Positions 50,649 through 58,538 of a stretch of 64,000 bases of DNA are shown here, one piece after another. Source of the DNA: Agromyces bauzanensis (GTDB lineage Bacteria; Actinomycetota; Actinomycetes; Actinomycetales; Microbacteriaceae); assembly GCF_014645655.1 (NCBI RefSeq), contig NZ_BMMD01000016.1, positions 26,909-90,908 of the forward strand, read 5' to 3'. The translations under genes were made by a program, and so were the position numbers. The notes beneath the pieces were generated by a model. That model made no database searches. It worked only from the letters and a program-made list of their open reading frames with translations, and was not told where the DNA came from. Numbering within the stretch: position 1 is the stretch's first letter; the number at the start of each line of letters is the position of its first letter.

Positions 50649-52270
50649 CGCTCGACGAGGCCGAGGTCAGTGCCGCGCGGCCCGACGAAGCACACGCCGA
50701 TGGGCGCGCCGCCGGCCATGAGGCCGGGCACCGAGAGGGCGGGCCGGCCCGTCGCGCCGGCGACGGTCGTGATGCGCAGCGTCGCCGCCCGGATCGCCTC
50801 GATTTCGGCGCCCGCCGCGTCGACGGGTGGGGCGACGGATGCCGCGGACGGCAGCACGAGCACGGCGTCGCCGAGCGCGGCGTCGAGTGCGGTGCGCGCC
50901 ACGGCCAGGCGCTCGCGAGCCGCGGCCTCGGCGTCGGCCGTGACGGAGGCCGCCCAAGCGAAGCGTGCCGCGATGTCCTCGCCCAGTGCGCCCGGGTGCG
51001 CGGTGATCCACGACCCGTGCTGCGCCCACGCCTCGGCCGCCTGCACCGTGCGGAACGCCTCGTACAGTTCGTCGAGCGCGCCGGCGACCAGCGCGTCGTC
51101 GTCGAGCACGTCCACGCGCCCTCCCGACGAACGCAGCGCGTCGAGCCCGGCCGCGAAGGCTCGGGTGACCTCGGGGGTCGCCGAGTCGGCGAGCGCGGGC
51201 GCGAGCACGAGGGCTGGTGCGTCGAGCGCCGGCAGTTCGAGCGCCGCCGTCGCGAGCCGCACGGCATCGACGCGCTGCTGCGGCATCCGCTCGAACGCCG
51301 CTCGCGTCACCGCGGCGAGCGTCTCACCGTCACGCGTGAGCCAGCCGACCGTGTCGAAGCTCGGCGCGAGCGGCAGCACGCCGTCGACGCTGATGGCGCC
51401 ATGCGTAGTGCGCAGCCCCCAGAGGCCCTGGTACGACGCGGGGATGCGGATCGACCCCGCCGTGTCGGTCCCGAGCCCGATGGTCGCGTGGCCCATGGCC
51501 ACCGCCGATGCCGGGCCGCTCGACGAGCCGCCCGAGATCGCGCCGGGCACCGCGGGGTTCGGCGGGGTGCCGTAGGCCGCATTGCGCCCGGCGATGCTGT
51601 AGGCGAACTGGTCGGTCTGCGCGATGCCGCGAACGGATGCCCCGGCCGCCCGCAGCGCATCGAGCACGGGCGCCGACCGGGGCGCGGGGGCGGCGCCCGC
51701 GAGGTATGCGGGCACGCCCGCGCCGAGCGCGAACCCCTCGACGGCGATGACGTCCTTCACGGCGATCGTGTGCCCGTCGAGCGGGCCCGAGCCGGTCGGG
51801 CCGAGGAGCGGATCCCCGACCACGCGCCACACCCTCGGGTCCATGGCCCGCGGCGGCGCGGAGACGTGCGCGGCCGAGATGCGCCATGCGCCGTCGCGGC
51901 GTTCCCAGAGCTGGCCGACGAGCCCGCGACCGCCGCCGAGCGGGGCGGTGACCGCCGCGAGCCACGCGTGGTCGTCGTCGATGGGCCGCACGTGCAGCGC
52001 CTCGATGCGCCGCTGTGGCGCCCCGCCGCGCCGCCCGCGGAACCGCGTGATCGTGTCGTGTCCGACGAGGAGTCCGCCCTCATCGCCACGCAGCGTGTCG
52101 GGCCCCGGCGCGAAGTACTCTGCGAGCGACTCGAGGTCGTCGGCCATGAGGGCCGCCTCGTACCCCAGCGCGGCCTCGACGAGCCCAGCCGGCGCCTCGA
52201 CCCCGTCGGGCAGGAAGACGGGCACCTCGCCGTCGCCCGCGGCGTGCGGCCGCGGCATCCGCTCGGTCAC
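50612..52270 (-). CDS. Amidase with N-terminal AtzH/HpxZ-like domain
   Basis: A 552-residue fusion. Residues ~15-125 form a SnoaL-like AtzH/HpxZ domain (DUF3225: AALMADDLESLAEYFAPGPD, RRIEALHVRPIDDDHAWLAA). Residues ~130-552 form an amidase-signature enzyme of the AtzE/HpxY group with the Ser-cisSer-Lys triad: Lys in HTIAVKDVIAVEG, SGGSSSGPASAVA and TDTAGSIRIPASYQG. In Klebsiella hpx and cyanuric-acid gene sets these are separate proteins; here they are joined. Placement next to pucG and allC suggests it hydrolyses oxalurate or a related carbamoyl product (inference). It overlaps the formamidase gene by 4 bp. Confidence 0.88.
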   Translation of the reverse strand: MTERMPRPHAAGDGEVPVFLPDGVEAPAGLVEAALGYEAALMADDLESLAEYFAPGPDTLRGDEGGLLVGHDTITRFRGRRGGAPQRRIEALHVRPIDDDHAWLAAVTAPLGGGRGLVGQLWERRDGAWRISAAHVSAPPRAMDPRVWRVVGDPLLGPTGSGPLDGHTIAVKDVIAVEGFALGAGVPAYLAGAAPAPRSAPVLDALRAAGASVRGIAQTDQFAYSIAGRNAAYGTPPNPAVPGAISGGSSSGPASAVAMGHATIGLGTDTAGSIRIPASYQGLWGLRTTHGAISVDGVLPLAPSFDTVGWLTRDGETLAAVTRAAFERMPQQRVDAVRLATAALELPALDAPALVLAPALADSATPEVTRAFAAGLDALRSSGGRVDVLDDDALVAGALDELYEAFRTVQAAEAWAQHGSWITAHPGALGEDIAARFAWAASVTADAEAAARERLAVARTALDAALGDAVLVLPSAASVAPPVDAAGAEIEAIRAATLRITTVAGATGRPALSVPGLMAGGAPIGVCFVGPRGTDLGLVERAQEWATALKHG

Positions 52271-53379
52271 GCGGCACCCCCGCCCCGCCGCACGAGCCGG
52301 AAGTCGCTCGTGCGGATGCGCGCGTGCACGCCCTTCACGACGTCGACGACCTGCGAGATGTCGAAGTCGGTCGCCGCGCTGAGATACGCGTAGGCGAGGT
52401 GCGGCGCCATGCCGTAGCGGGCGCCGAGCAGGCCGATCGCCTGGCGCACGCAGTGCTGCATGGCGACGTCGAGATCGGCGTCGAGGCCCGTCGGCACGAG
52501 GTACTCGCTCGTCTCGGCGAGCGGGCCCGCGACCTCGCCGAACTCGCGCACCGCGGTCTCGGCGGGCACGACGTCGAACCGGATGGTCGCCCGCAGCGAC
52601 GCCTCGAGCGCCGTGAGCGCCACCTCGCCATCGCCCTGCGCGAGGTGCGGGTCGCCGACGTACGCGAGCGCGCCCGGCACCTGCACCGGCAGGTACAGCG
52701 ACGCGCCCTCGGTGAGGAGGTTGATGTCGACGTTGCCGCCGTGCGGGCCGGGCGGCACCGAGTGCGGGCGCTCATCGGCGTCCACGGCGACGCCCATGGT
52801 GCCGAGGAACGGCGCGAGCGGGAAGTGCACGCTGCGCTCGCCGCCCTCCACCAGGGGCAGGGCGCCGAACCAGCGCCCCGCGGCATCCTGCTCGATCGGC
52901 GTGAACACGCTCACATTGCCGGCCCGCTGCGGATACTCGCCCGGCAGTGCGCCGCGCCCGTGCCGGTTCGAGATCACGCCGTACGGCACCCGCGGCGTCA
53001 CGTCGACCACCGTCATGCGCAGCAGGTCGCCGGGCCGCGCGCCACGCACGTGGATCGGCCCGGTGATCACGTGCGGTCCGTCCGTCGCCGGGTCGTGCGG
53101 ATGGTCGGATGCCGCGAGCGCGACGGCCTCGTCGAGCACGTGCTCGCGGGGCACGCCGTGCGCCGCGAAGAACGCGACCGGGTCGCGGCCCTGGTCCTCG
53201 AGGATGCCCTCGTGGCTCAGCGTGTCGATGATCACCTCGTCGCCGGGGTCGACGGTGAGCACGGGCGAGTCGCCGCGCGCGGGCAGCCGCCCCCAGCCGA
53301 GCGCCGCGGCTTCGGCCGGCAGGTAGGTCGCATCGCCCACGCCCTCGCCCGCCTGCAGCACTCCCCGAAATCCGCCCAT
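52267..53379 (-). CDS. Acetamidase/formamidase family protein
   Basis: A 370-residue FmdA_AmdA-family amidohydrolase. Characteristic segments: DTLSHEGILEDQGRDPVAFF, GPIHVRGARPGDLLRMTVVD, GPHGGNVDINLLTEGASLYL and VGDPHLAQGDGEVALTALEA. These enzymes hydrolyse small aliphatic amides to ammonia. First gene of a unit with the AtzE-like amidase (4-bp overlap). The probable role is ammonia release at the end of purine breakdown; the true substrate is unknown. Confidence 0.9.
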   Translation of the reverse strand: MGGFRGVLQAGEGVGDATYLPAEAAALGWGRLPARGDSPVLTVDPGDEVIIDTLSHEGILEDQGRDPVAFFAAHGVPREHVLDEAVALAASDHPHDPATDGPHVITGPIHVRGARPGDLLRMTVVDVTPRVPYGVISNRHGRGALPGEYPQRAGNVSVFTPIEQDAAGRWFGALPLVEGGERSVHFPLAPFLGTMGVAVDADERPHSVPPGPHGGNVDINLLTEGASLYLPVQVPGALAYVGDPHLAQGDGEVALTALEASLRATIRFDVVPAETAVREFGEVAGPLAETSEYLVPTGLDADLDVAMQHCVRQAIGLLGARYGMAPHLAYAYLSAATDFDISQVVDVVKGVHARIRTSDFRLVRRGGGAA

Positions 53380-53500
53380 CCAGCACCCCGTCCGCGTGTG
53401 GCCCCGACCGGACCTGTGTCATTCTGGTCGAGAGTACCGCCCAGTCCCCCCGGGTGCTCGCCGACGGTGTCGACACGGGGCCGCCCCCTCTTGGAGTCCC

Positions 53501-54181
53501 TTGATCTCGACGCTGCGCCGCCATCCCGCCGGCACCCACCTTGGCCTCATGCTCGCCCTCACCTTCTCGACCGGCGTCATCGACGCGGTCGGCTACCTGG
53601 GACTCGACCGCGTGTTCACGGGCAACATGACAGGCAACATCGTCATCCTAGGCATGGCCCTCACGGGCGCCGACGGGCTGCCGATCGCCGGCCCGGTGCT
53701 CGCGCTCGCGGGGTTCATGTTCGGCGCCGCGGTGGCCGGGCGACTCCTCCGAGATCTCGCGGCCGGGTGGAGCCTGCGCACCACCGTCGTCTTCGCGATC
53801 GTCGCACTCGTGCTCGTCGCATCCGGCGCCGTGATGATCACGCTCGACGACCCCGCCCAGCCCGTGCTGCTCGCCGTCACCACGGCACTCGGCCTCGCCA
53901 TGGGCGCACAGGCGGGCGCCGCCCGCCATATCGCGGTGAAGGATGTCACGACGGTCGTCGTGACCTCGACGATCACGGGGCTCGCGGCCGACTCGGTCTT
54001 CGGCTCCCGAGTCGAAGCGCACCCGTGGCGGCGGCGCGCCGGGGCGATCGCGCTCATCGGGGCCGGCGCCGCCGCCGGCGCGCTGGCGCTGAACGCGCAT
54101 ATCGCCCTCGGCGTGGCGATCTCGGCGGTCATCACGATCGTGGTGACCATCGTCGGTCACGCAAGCCGGGTGCAGGGCTGA
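53501..54181 (+). CDS. DUF1275 (YoaK-type) membrane protein
   Basis: About 226 residues, six to seven membrane helices. DUF1275 signatures: TFSTGVIDAVGYLGLDRVFT followed by GNMTGNIVILGMAL, and GLAMGAQAGAARHIAVKDVT then TVVVTSTITGLA. Start taken as TTG at 53501 with GGAG upstream; the ATG at 53549 would remove the N-terminal basic residues. Transport function is suspected but unproven. It is coupled to the deaminase-like gene by TGATG overlap. Confidence 0.85.
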   Translation: MISTLRRHPAGTHLGLMLALTFSTGVIDAVGYLGLDRVFTGNMTGNIVILGMALTGADGLPIAGPVLALAGFMFGAAVAGRLLRDLAAGWSLRTTVVFAIVALVLVASGAVMITLDDPAQPVLLAVTTALGLAMGAQAGAARHIAVKDVTTVVVTSTITGLAADSVFGSRVEAHPWRRRAGAIALIGAGAAAGALALNAHIALGVAISAVITIVVTIVGHASRVQG

Positions 54182-55467
54182 TGCTCACCCTCAGCGGCGC
54201 AGAGGCGATCCTCGTCGACGCCGCCACCGTGCGCACCGGCGACCTGCACCTCGCCGGCGGCGTCGTCGTGGACGGGACCGGCGCGGCGCCCGAGCGCATC
54301 GACGCCACCGGATGCGTCATCACCGCCGGACTCGTCAACGCCCACCATCATCTGCTGCAGAGCGCGTTCCGCACGCTGCCCGGCACCCGCAGCGTCCCGA
54401 TGTCGGCCTGGCTGCCGACGATGGCGGCCGCCTACGCCGCCGCCGGCATCGACCCCGGGCTCACGTCGGTCGCGGCGCGGGTCGGCCTCGCCGAGGGCCT
54501 CCTCGCGGGCGTCACGACCGTCGCCGATCACCACCTGACCTGGCCGAGCGGTGCCGACACGGTCGGCATCGCGAAGGCGGTGACGGATGCCGCGGCCTCC
54601 CTTGGCGCGCGCATCGCCTTCGTCCGCGGATCCGCGCGAGACGACCCCGAGGAGGCCGCGGCCTCGGCCGACGCGATCGCGCAAGCCCTCCCGCTCGGAC
54701 CCGGCGGCGTCTCCCGCGACGGGATGCTGCAGCTCGCCGTGGGCCCGGCCGGCGTGCACAGCGACTCCGAGGCGACGTTCCGCCTCCTCGGCGAGGTGGC
54801 CGCGCGGCACGACCTGCGTCGTCGCACGCAGTCGAACGAGCAGGTGGACGTGGCCGTCGCGCTCGAGCGGTACGGGCGTCGCCCCCTCGAGCTCCTCGAG
54901 GAATGGGGCTGGCTCGCGCCCGACGTGACGCTCGCGCACCTGTGCGACGCGACCGACGACGAGATCGCCCGGCTCGCGGCATCCGGCGTCACCGCCACCC
55001 ACGCGCCCGGCTGCGACGTCATGATGGGCTGGGGTGTCGCACCGGTGGCCGCCCTCCGGGACGCGGGCGTGATCGTGGGGCTCGGCACGAGCGGCGGCGG
55101 CTCGAACGACGCCGGGCACCTGCTCGCCGACGCCCGCCTCGCGATGCAGGTCTCGGGGCTGCGCGGGCCGGCGCTCGTCGCGCAGGACGTGCTCGGCATG
55201 GCCACCGAAGGGTCGGCGCTCGGGCTCGGCCGGCCCGAGCTCGGCCACCTTCGGCCCGGCGCGGCGGCCGACGTGTGCGTGTGGGATGTCGCGGGCGTCG
55301 CCGATGCGGGCGTCGCCGACCCCGTCGCGGGACTGTTGTGGGCGTCGCCCGGGCGCCGACCCCGGCACGTCATCGTCGCCGGGCGCGTGGTGGTGCGCGA
55401 CTACGCGCTCGTCACGGCCGACGAACGCGACCTCGTGCGCGACCTGCACGCCCGCGTCGGCCGCTGA
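54181..55467 (+). CDS. Amidohydrolase, 8-oxoguanine deaminase-like, altered metal site
   Basis: A 428-residue protein of the TrzN/8-oxoguanine deaminase branch. First metal motif NAHHHLLQS (53-61) and His in TLAHLCDATDDE (H253) are present. The second motif, usually HxHxxE on strand five, reads RRTQSNEQ (214-221): both histidines are gone and only the Glu remains. The usual LGxDGSxSND reads LGTSGGGSND (301-310), lacking the catalytic Asp. Either it uses an unusual site or it is inactive. Coupled to the DUF1275 gene; context suggests purine base deamination. Confidence 0.75.
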   Translation: MLTLSGAEAILVDAATVRTGDLHLAGGVVVDGTGAAPERIDATGCVITAGLVNAHHHLLQSAFRTLPGTRSVPMSAWLPTMAAAYAAAGIDPGLTSVAARVGLAEGLLAGVTTVADHHLTWPSGADTVGIAKAVTDAAASLGARIAFVRGSARDDPEEAAASADAIAQALPLGPGGVSRDGMLQLAVGPAGVHSDSEATFRLLGEVAARHDLRRRTQSNEQVDVAVALERYGRRPLELLEEWGWLAPDVTLAHLCDATDDEIARLAASGVTATHAPGCDVMMGWGVAPVAALRDAGVIVGLGTSGGGSNDAGHLLADARLAMQVSGLRGPALVAQDVLGMATEGSALGLGRPELGHLRPGAAADVCVWDVAGVADAGVADPVAGLLWASPGRRPRHVIVAGRVVVRDYALVTADERDLVRDLHARVGR

Positions 55468-55485
55468 CGGCGCCTCCCCCGTCCC

Positions 55486-55686
55486 TCACCTGGGCTCCCC
55501 CCGGGAGAAGCTGAAGCTCCTGCAGGAGAATGGGCCACATGCCCGCCCCAGGCGGGATGGGACCAGATCTCCTGCAGGAGCTGAAGAGCGCTCGGGCGGG
55601 TCGCGCTCCAGGTCGATGCGCACCACGCCGTCGGCTATCGCGGTCTTCGCGCGCACGACGACGCCGAACTCGGGTGCGATCGTCAT
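55486..55686 (-). pseudogene. Truncated PDR/VanB-type oxidoreductase (5' end only)
   Basis: ATG (complement 55684-55686) overlaps the XRE-cupin stop. The frame starts MTIAPEFGVVVRAKTAIADG then VVRIDLERD, like the first strand of vanillate-demethylase-type FNR reductases. After about 35 codons it runs into a palindromic element and ends at 55486. The FMN/NAD and ferredoxin domains are missing. A lost electron-transfer partner of the regulator's operon. Confidence 0.55.
55515..55582. terminator. Long inverted repeat between convergent genes
   Basis: AGCTCCTGCAGGAGA (55515-55529) and its inverse TCTCCTGCAGGAGCT (55568-55582); nested inside is CCCGCC-CCA-GGCGGG. The outer arms contain the self-complementary CTCCTGCAGGAG twice. 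Between converging genes it can serve as a bidirectional terminator, but there is no T-run, and it may equally be a mobile palindromic repeat that truncated the oxidoreductase. Confidence 0.5.
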
Positions 55687-56276
55687 GCGCGCTCTGGACC
55701 GGCACCCTGGAGGCGCTGCTTCACGTAGAGCAACCGGAAGGTTCCGCCGTCGGCCGATCGCCACTGGTGCGACACCCCGCCCCGGTAGTAGATGGCCTGG
55801 CCTGCGCGCAACGGCACGACCTCTCCGTCGAGGTCGACCTCGACGGAACCCTCGAGCACGTAGCAGAACTCCTCCTCGTCGTGCACGAAGTACTCGCCGA
55901 AGTCCCGGGCGCTCGACACGATCTCCATGGGCGTGAACGAGACCGCGCCGGTCTCGAATACGCGGGCGGTGCCCTCCGCGAACGGTCCCGACACGGCGCC
56001 GGAGTCGATGACGACGGCGCCCTCGGTCGGCGTGGTGTTGCGACCGGGTTCGGCGAGCACGGCGAACAGTTCGACCTGGGTGGTGCCGAGCGCGCGTGCG
56101 ATGCGGTCGAGTGAGGCGAAACTCGGGCGGGCACGGCCGTTCTCGACCTGGCTCAGGAACGGATGCGAGAGCCCCGACTGCTCGGCCAGCTGCACGAGCG
56201 TGAGCGAACGGGCACGCCGGAGGCTGCGGATTCGCGCGCCGACGAGTTCGACCTGGCGGTCCACCTGGGCGTCCAT
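55683..56276 (-). CDS. XRE-family regulator with C-terminal cupin domain
   Basis: A 197-residue regulator. HTH around 24-46 (LTLVQLAEQSGLSHPFLSQV ENGRARP), linker, and a cupin at ~110-187 (FGEYFVHDEEEFCYVLEGSV, LRAGQAIYYRGGVSHQWRSA). This architecture is used for small-molecule-responsive control of catabolic genes (PuuR-like). It is divergent from the amidohydrolase-ABC operon and is the best candidate to bind the GAATGTT-N9-AACAyTC sites. Confidence 0.93.
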   Translation of the reverse strand: MDAQVDRQVELVGARIRSLRRARSLTLVQLAEQSGLSHPFLSQVENGRARPSFASLDRIARALGTTQVELFAVLAEPGRNTTPTEGAVVIDSGAVSGPFAEGTARVFETGAVSFTPMEIVSSARDFGEYFVHDEEEFCYVLEGSVEVDLDGEVVPLRAGQAIYYRGGVSHQWRSADGGTFRLLYVKQRLQGAGPERA

Positions 56277-56376
56277 GATCTCCGTCCTCCTGCGTGCCGC
56301 CGCGCTCGCGACGCTCCGCTTCTCGCGACTGAAACATCCGGGTTACCGCGCTGAAACGGGCCGTCCGTACGCTCGG

Positions 56377-56399
56377 GAATGTTCACATTATCAACACTC
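56377..56399. promoter_or_regulatory. Operator in front of the amidohydrolase-ABC operon
   Basis: GAATGTT-CACATTATC-AACACTC. Same half-sites, same 9-bp spacer and same CACA at the start of the spacer as the palindrome at 40855-40881 (read on its minus strand). Located between the divergent XRE-cupin and amidohydrolase genes. Confidence 0.65.
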
Positions 56400-56449
56400 G
56401 TTCGCCGGATACAGTGCCGAATCCGCCAACCGCGAGGAGGCCCGACCGC

Positions 56450-57721
56450 GTGCTCCCACACCCCGTCTCCGTGCTCCGCGGTGCGACCCTCGTCGACGGT
56501 CGCACCGCCGACGTCGTGCTCGACGGCGACACGGTCGCCCGGGTGCTGCCTGCCCGCACGGCGACGGTGACGGATGCCGCGGGCGTCGTCGATCTCGACG
56601 GATACGTGCTGCTCCCGGCCGCGGCCGAGCCGCACGCGCACCTCGACAAGGCGCTCACATGGGACATGATCAACCCGCCCTTCGGAGACCTCGCCGCAGC
56701 GATCGAGTCCTTCCACGCCTATCAGGAGCGTCTGAGCGAAGACGACATCTACGGCCGCGCGCGCGACGCGGCGCTGAAGCTGCTCCGTACGGGCACCACG
56801 GCGATCCGCAGCCACGTCAACCTGCTGCCGGGCGAACGCCCGTACCGGGGAGTGGACGCGCTCGTGCGGCTCCGCGACGACCTCGCGGGCCTCATCGACC
56901 TCGAACTCGTGGCCCTCCCTCCTGTCGGCATGGACGACGCGACCATCGAGGGCGCACTCGACCGCGGGCTCGATCTCGCGGGCGGCGCGCCGCACCTCGC
57001 CGACGACGCGCACGATGAGACCCGCCGGCTCCTCGCCATCGCCGAGCGCCGCGGCATCGGGGTCGACCTGCACACCGACGAGGCGCTCGACGGCCCCGTC
57101 ACGATGCGCGAGTTCGCCCGCATCGTGCGCGGCTGGCCCGAGCACCTCGTGCGCACCGCGGGCCACAGCGTGCGACTCGGCACCCTGCCCGCCGACGAGC
57201 TCGCCGAGGTCATCGCCGAACTCGTCGAGGCCGGCATCGGCGTCGTCAGCCTCCCGATCACCAACCTCTACCTGCAGGGCCGACAGCATCCGGTCGCCAC
57301 CCCGCGCGGGCTCACCGCCCTGCGTCCGCTCATCGATGCGGGCGTCATCGTCGGCGCCGGCGCCGACAACGTGCGCGACCCGTTCAACCCGCTCGGCCGC
57401 AGCGACGCCCTCGAGACGGCGGCACTGCTCGTGATCGCAGGGCACCTCGGGCTCGAAGAGGCCTGGCACCTCGTCTCCAACGGTGCTCGCGACATCATGC
57501 GGATGCCCCGTGCCGGCGCCGAACCGGGCGCCGCCGCCGAGTTCGTGGCGGTGCGCGGCGCGAGCCTCGGGGCCGTCATCGCCGAGGCATCCGTCGACCG
57601 GATCGTCATCCACTCGGGCCGCATCGTCGCCCGCAGCACCGTGCATTACCAGATCGCCGAGCCGACGACCGTGCCGGCGCCGAGCCGCAACGAATCCGCA
57701 GCCCTCATCGGAAAGGGGTGA
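56450..57721 (+). CDS. Amidohydrolase, cytosine deaminase-like
   Basis: About 423 residues from the GTG at 56450, chosen because AGGAGG lies 9 bp before it (an upstream ATG at 56414 lies before that site). CodA-type features: AAAEPHAHLDKALTWD (HxHLDK), SHVNLLPGE, GVDLHTDEALDG (His), RTAGHSVRLG and GVIVGAGADNVRDPFNPLGR (Asp-Asn). Likely deaminates or hydrolyses a cyclic nitrogen compound; cytosine itself is not assured. First gene of a run with an ABC importer. Confidence 0.85.
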   Translation: MLPHPVSVLRGATLVDGRTADVVLDGDTVARVLPARTATVTDAAGVVDLDGYVLLPAAAEPHAHLDKALTWDMINPPFGDLAAAIESFHAYQERLSEDDIYGRARDAALKLLRTGTTAIRSHVNLLPGERPYRGVDALVRLRDDLAGLIDLELVALPPVGMDDATIEGALDRGLDLAGGAPHLADDAHDETRRLLAIAERRGIGVDLHTDEALDGPVTMREFARIVRGWPEHLVRTAGHSVRLGTLPADELAEVIAELVEAGIGVVSLPITNLYLQGRQHPVATPRGLTALRPLIDAGVIVGAGADNVRDPFNPLGRSDALETAALLVIAGHLGLEEAWHLVSNGARDIMRMPRAGAEPGAAAEFVAVRGASLGAVIAEASVDRIVIHSGRIVARSTVHYQIAEPTTVPAPSRNESAALIGKG

Positions 57722-57728
57722 GACGCGC

Positions 57729-58538
57729 ATGGCCACCACCGAACGCGCACCCGCCATCACGAGCACGACCACCGCCACGCCCACGCCCACGCCCACGCCC
57801 ACGCCCACGCTGATCGACTTCGAGCACGTGCAGCTGACCTACCCGAACGGCACGATCGCGCTCTCGGGCGTCGACCTCACCGTGCGACGCGGCGAGTTCG
57901 TCACGGTCGTCGGCCCATCGGGCTGCGGCAAGTCCACGCTCCTGCGCATCGCGTCGGGTCTCGAGACGGCGTCGGAGGGCACCGCGACCGTGAACACGGG
58001 TCGCGTCGGCTACGTCTTCCAGGATCCGACCCTGCTGCCCTGGCGGAACGTGCAGGCCAACGTCGAGCTGCTCGCCGAGTTGCAGTGGGACACTCAGGCC
58101 GTGCGACGCGAGAAGGCGCGCAGGGCGATCGAGCTCGTCGGCCTCTCGGGCTTCGAGAAGCACCTGCCACGGCAGCTCTCGGGCGGCATGCGAATGCGCG
58201 CGTCGCTGGCCCGCTCGCTCACGCTCGATCCCGAGCTCTTCCTCTTCGACGAGCCGTTCGGCGCCCTCGACGAGATCACGCGCGAGTACCTCAATGACGA
58301 ACTCCTCAAGCTCTTCGTCGAGCAGCAGTTCGCGGGCCTGTTCATCACGCATTCCGTCAGCGAGGCCGTCTACCTCTCGACGAAGGTCGTCGTGATGTCG
58401 GGCCGGCCGGGGCGCATCGTCGACACGTTCGACGTGCCCTTCCCGATGCCGCGCGATCCCGACATCCGCTACACGGGCGAGTTCGCCGCCCTCGTCGGCG
58501 AGGTCTCGCACGCACTCCGAGCGGGACACGGCGCATGA
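57729..58538 (+). CDS. ABC transporter ATP-binding protein (SsuB/TauB/ThiZ type)
   Basis: A 269-residue ATPase. Walker A VVGPSGCGKST, Q-loop VFQDPTLLPWRN, signature LSGGMRMRASLARSL, Walker B LFLFDEPFGALDE, H-loop ITHSVSEA. The family imports sulfonates, nitrate, taurine or pyrimidine precursors. An N-terminal (Thr-Pro) repeat tail of ~25 residues, encoded by six CCACGC units, precedes the ATPase domain. The stop overlaps the permease start (ATGA). Confidence 0.94.
   Translation: MATTERAPAITSTTTATPTPTPTPTPTLIDFEHVQLTYPNGTIALSGVDLTVRRGEFVTVVGPSGCGKSTLLRIASGLETASEGTATVNTGRVGYVFQDPTLLPWRNVQANVELLAELQWDTQAVRREKARRAIELVGLSGFEKHLPRQLSGGMRMRASLARSLTLDPELFLFDEPFGALDEITREYLNDELLKLFVEQQFAGLFITHSVSEAVYLSTKVVVMSGRPGRIVDTFDVPFPMPRDPDIRYTGEFAALVGEVSHALRAGHGA
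57775..57810 (+). repeat. Hexanucleotide tandem repeat (CCACGC)6
   Basis: Six exact CCACGC units inside the 5' coding part of the ABC ATPase, encoding a Thr-Pro run. Being a multiple of three, copy-number change alters linker length but not frame. Confidence 0.9.

Noticed and set aside
57775..57810. CRISPR-like or spacer repeats
   Set aside because: Contiguous 6-bp units without spacers; no CRISPR array or cas gene is present anywhere in the window.
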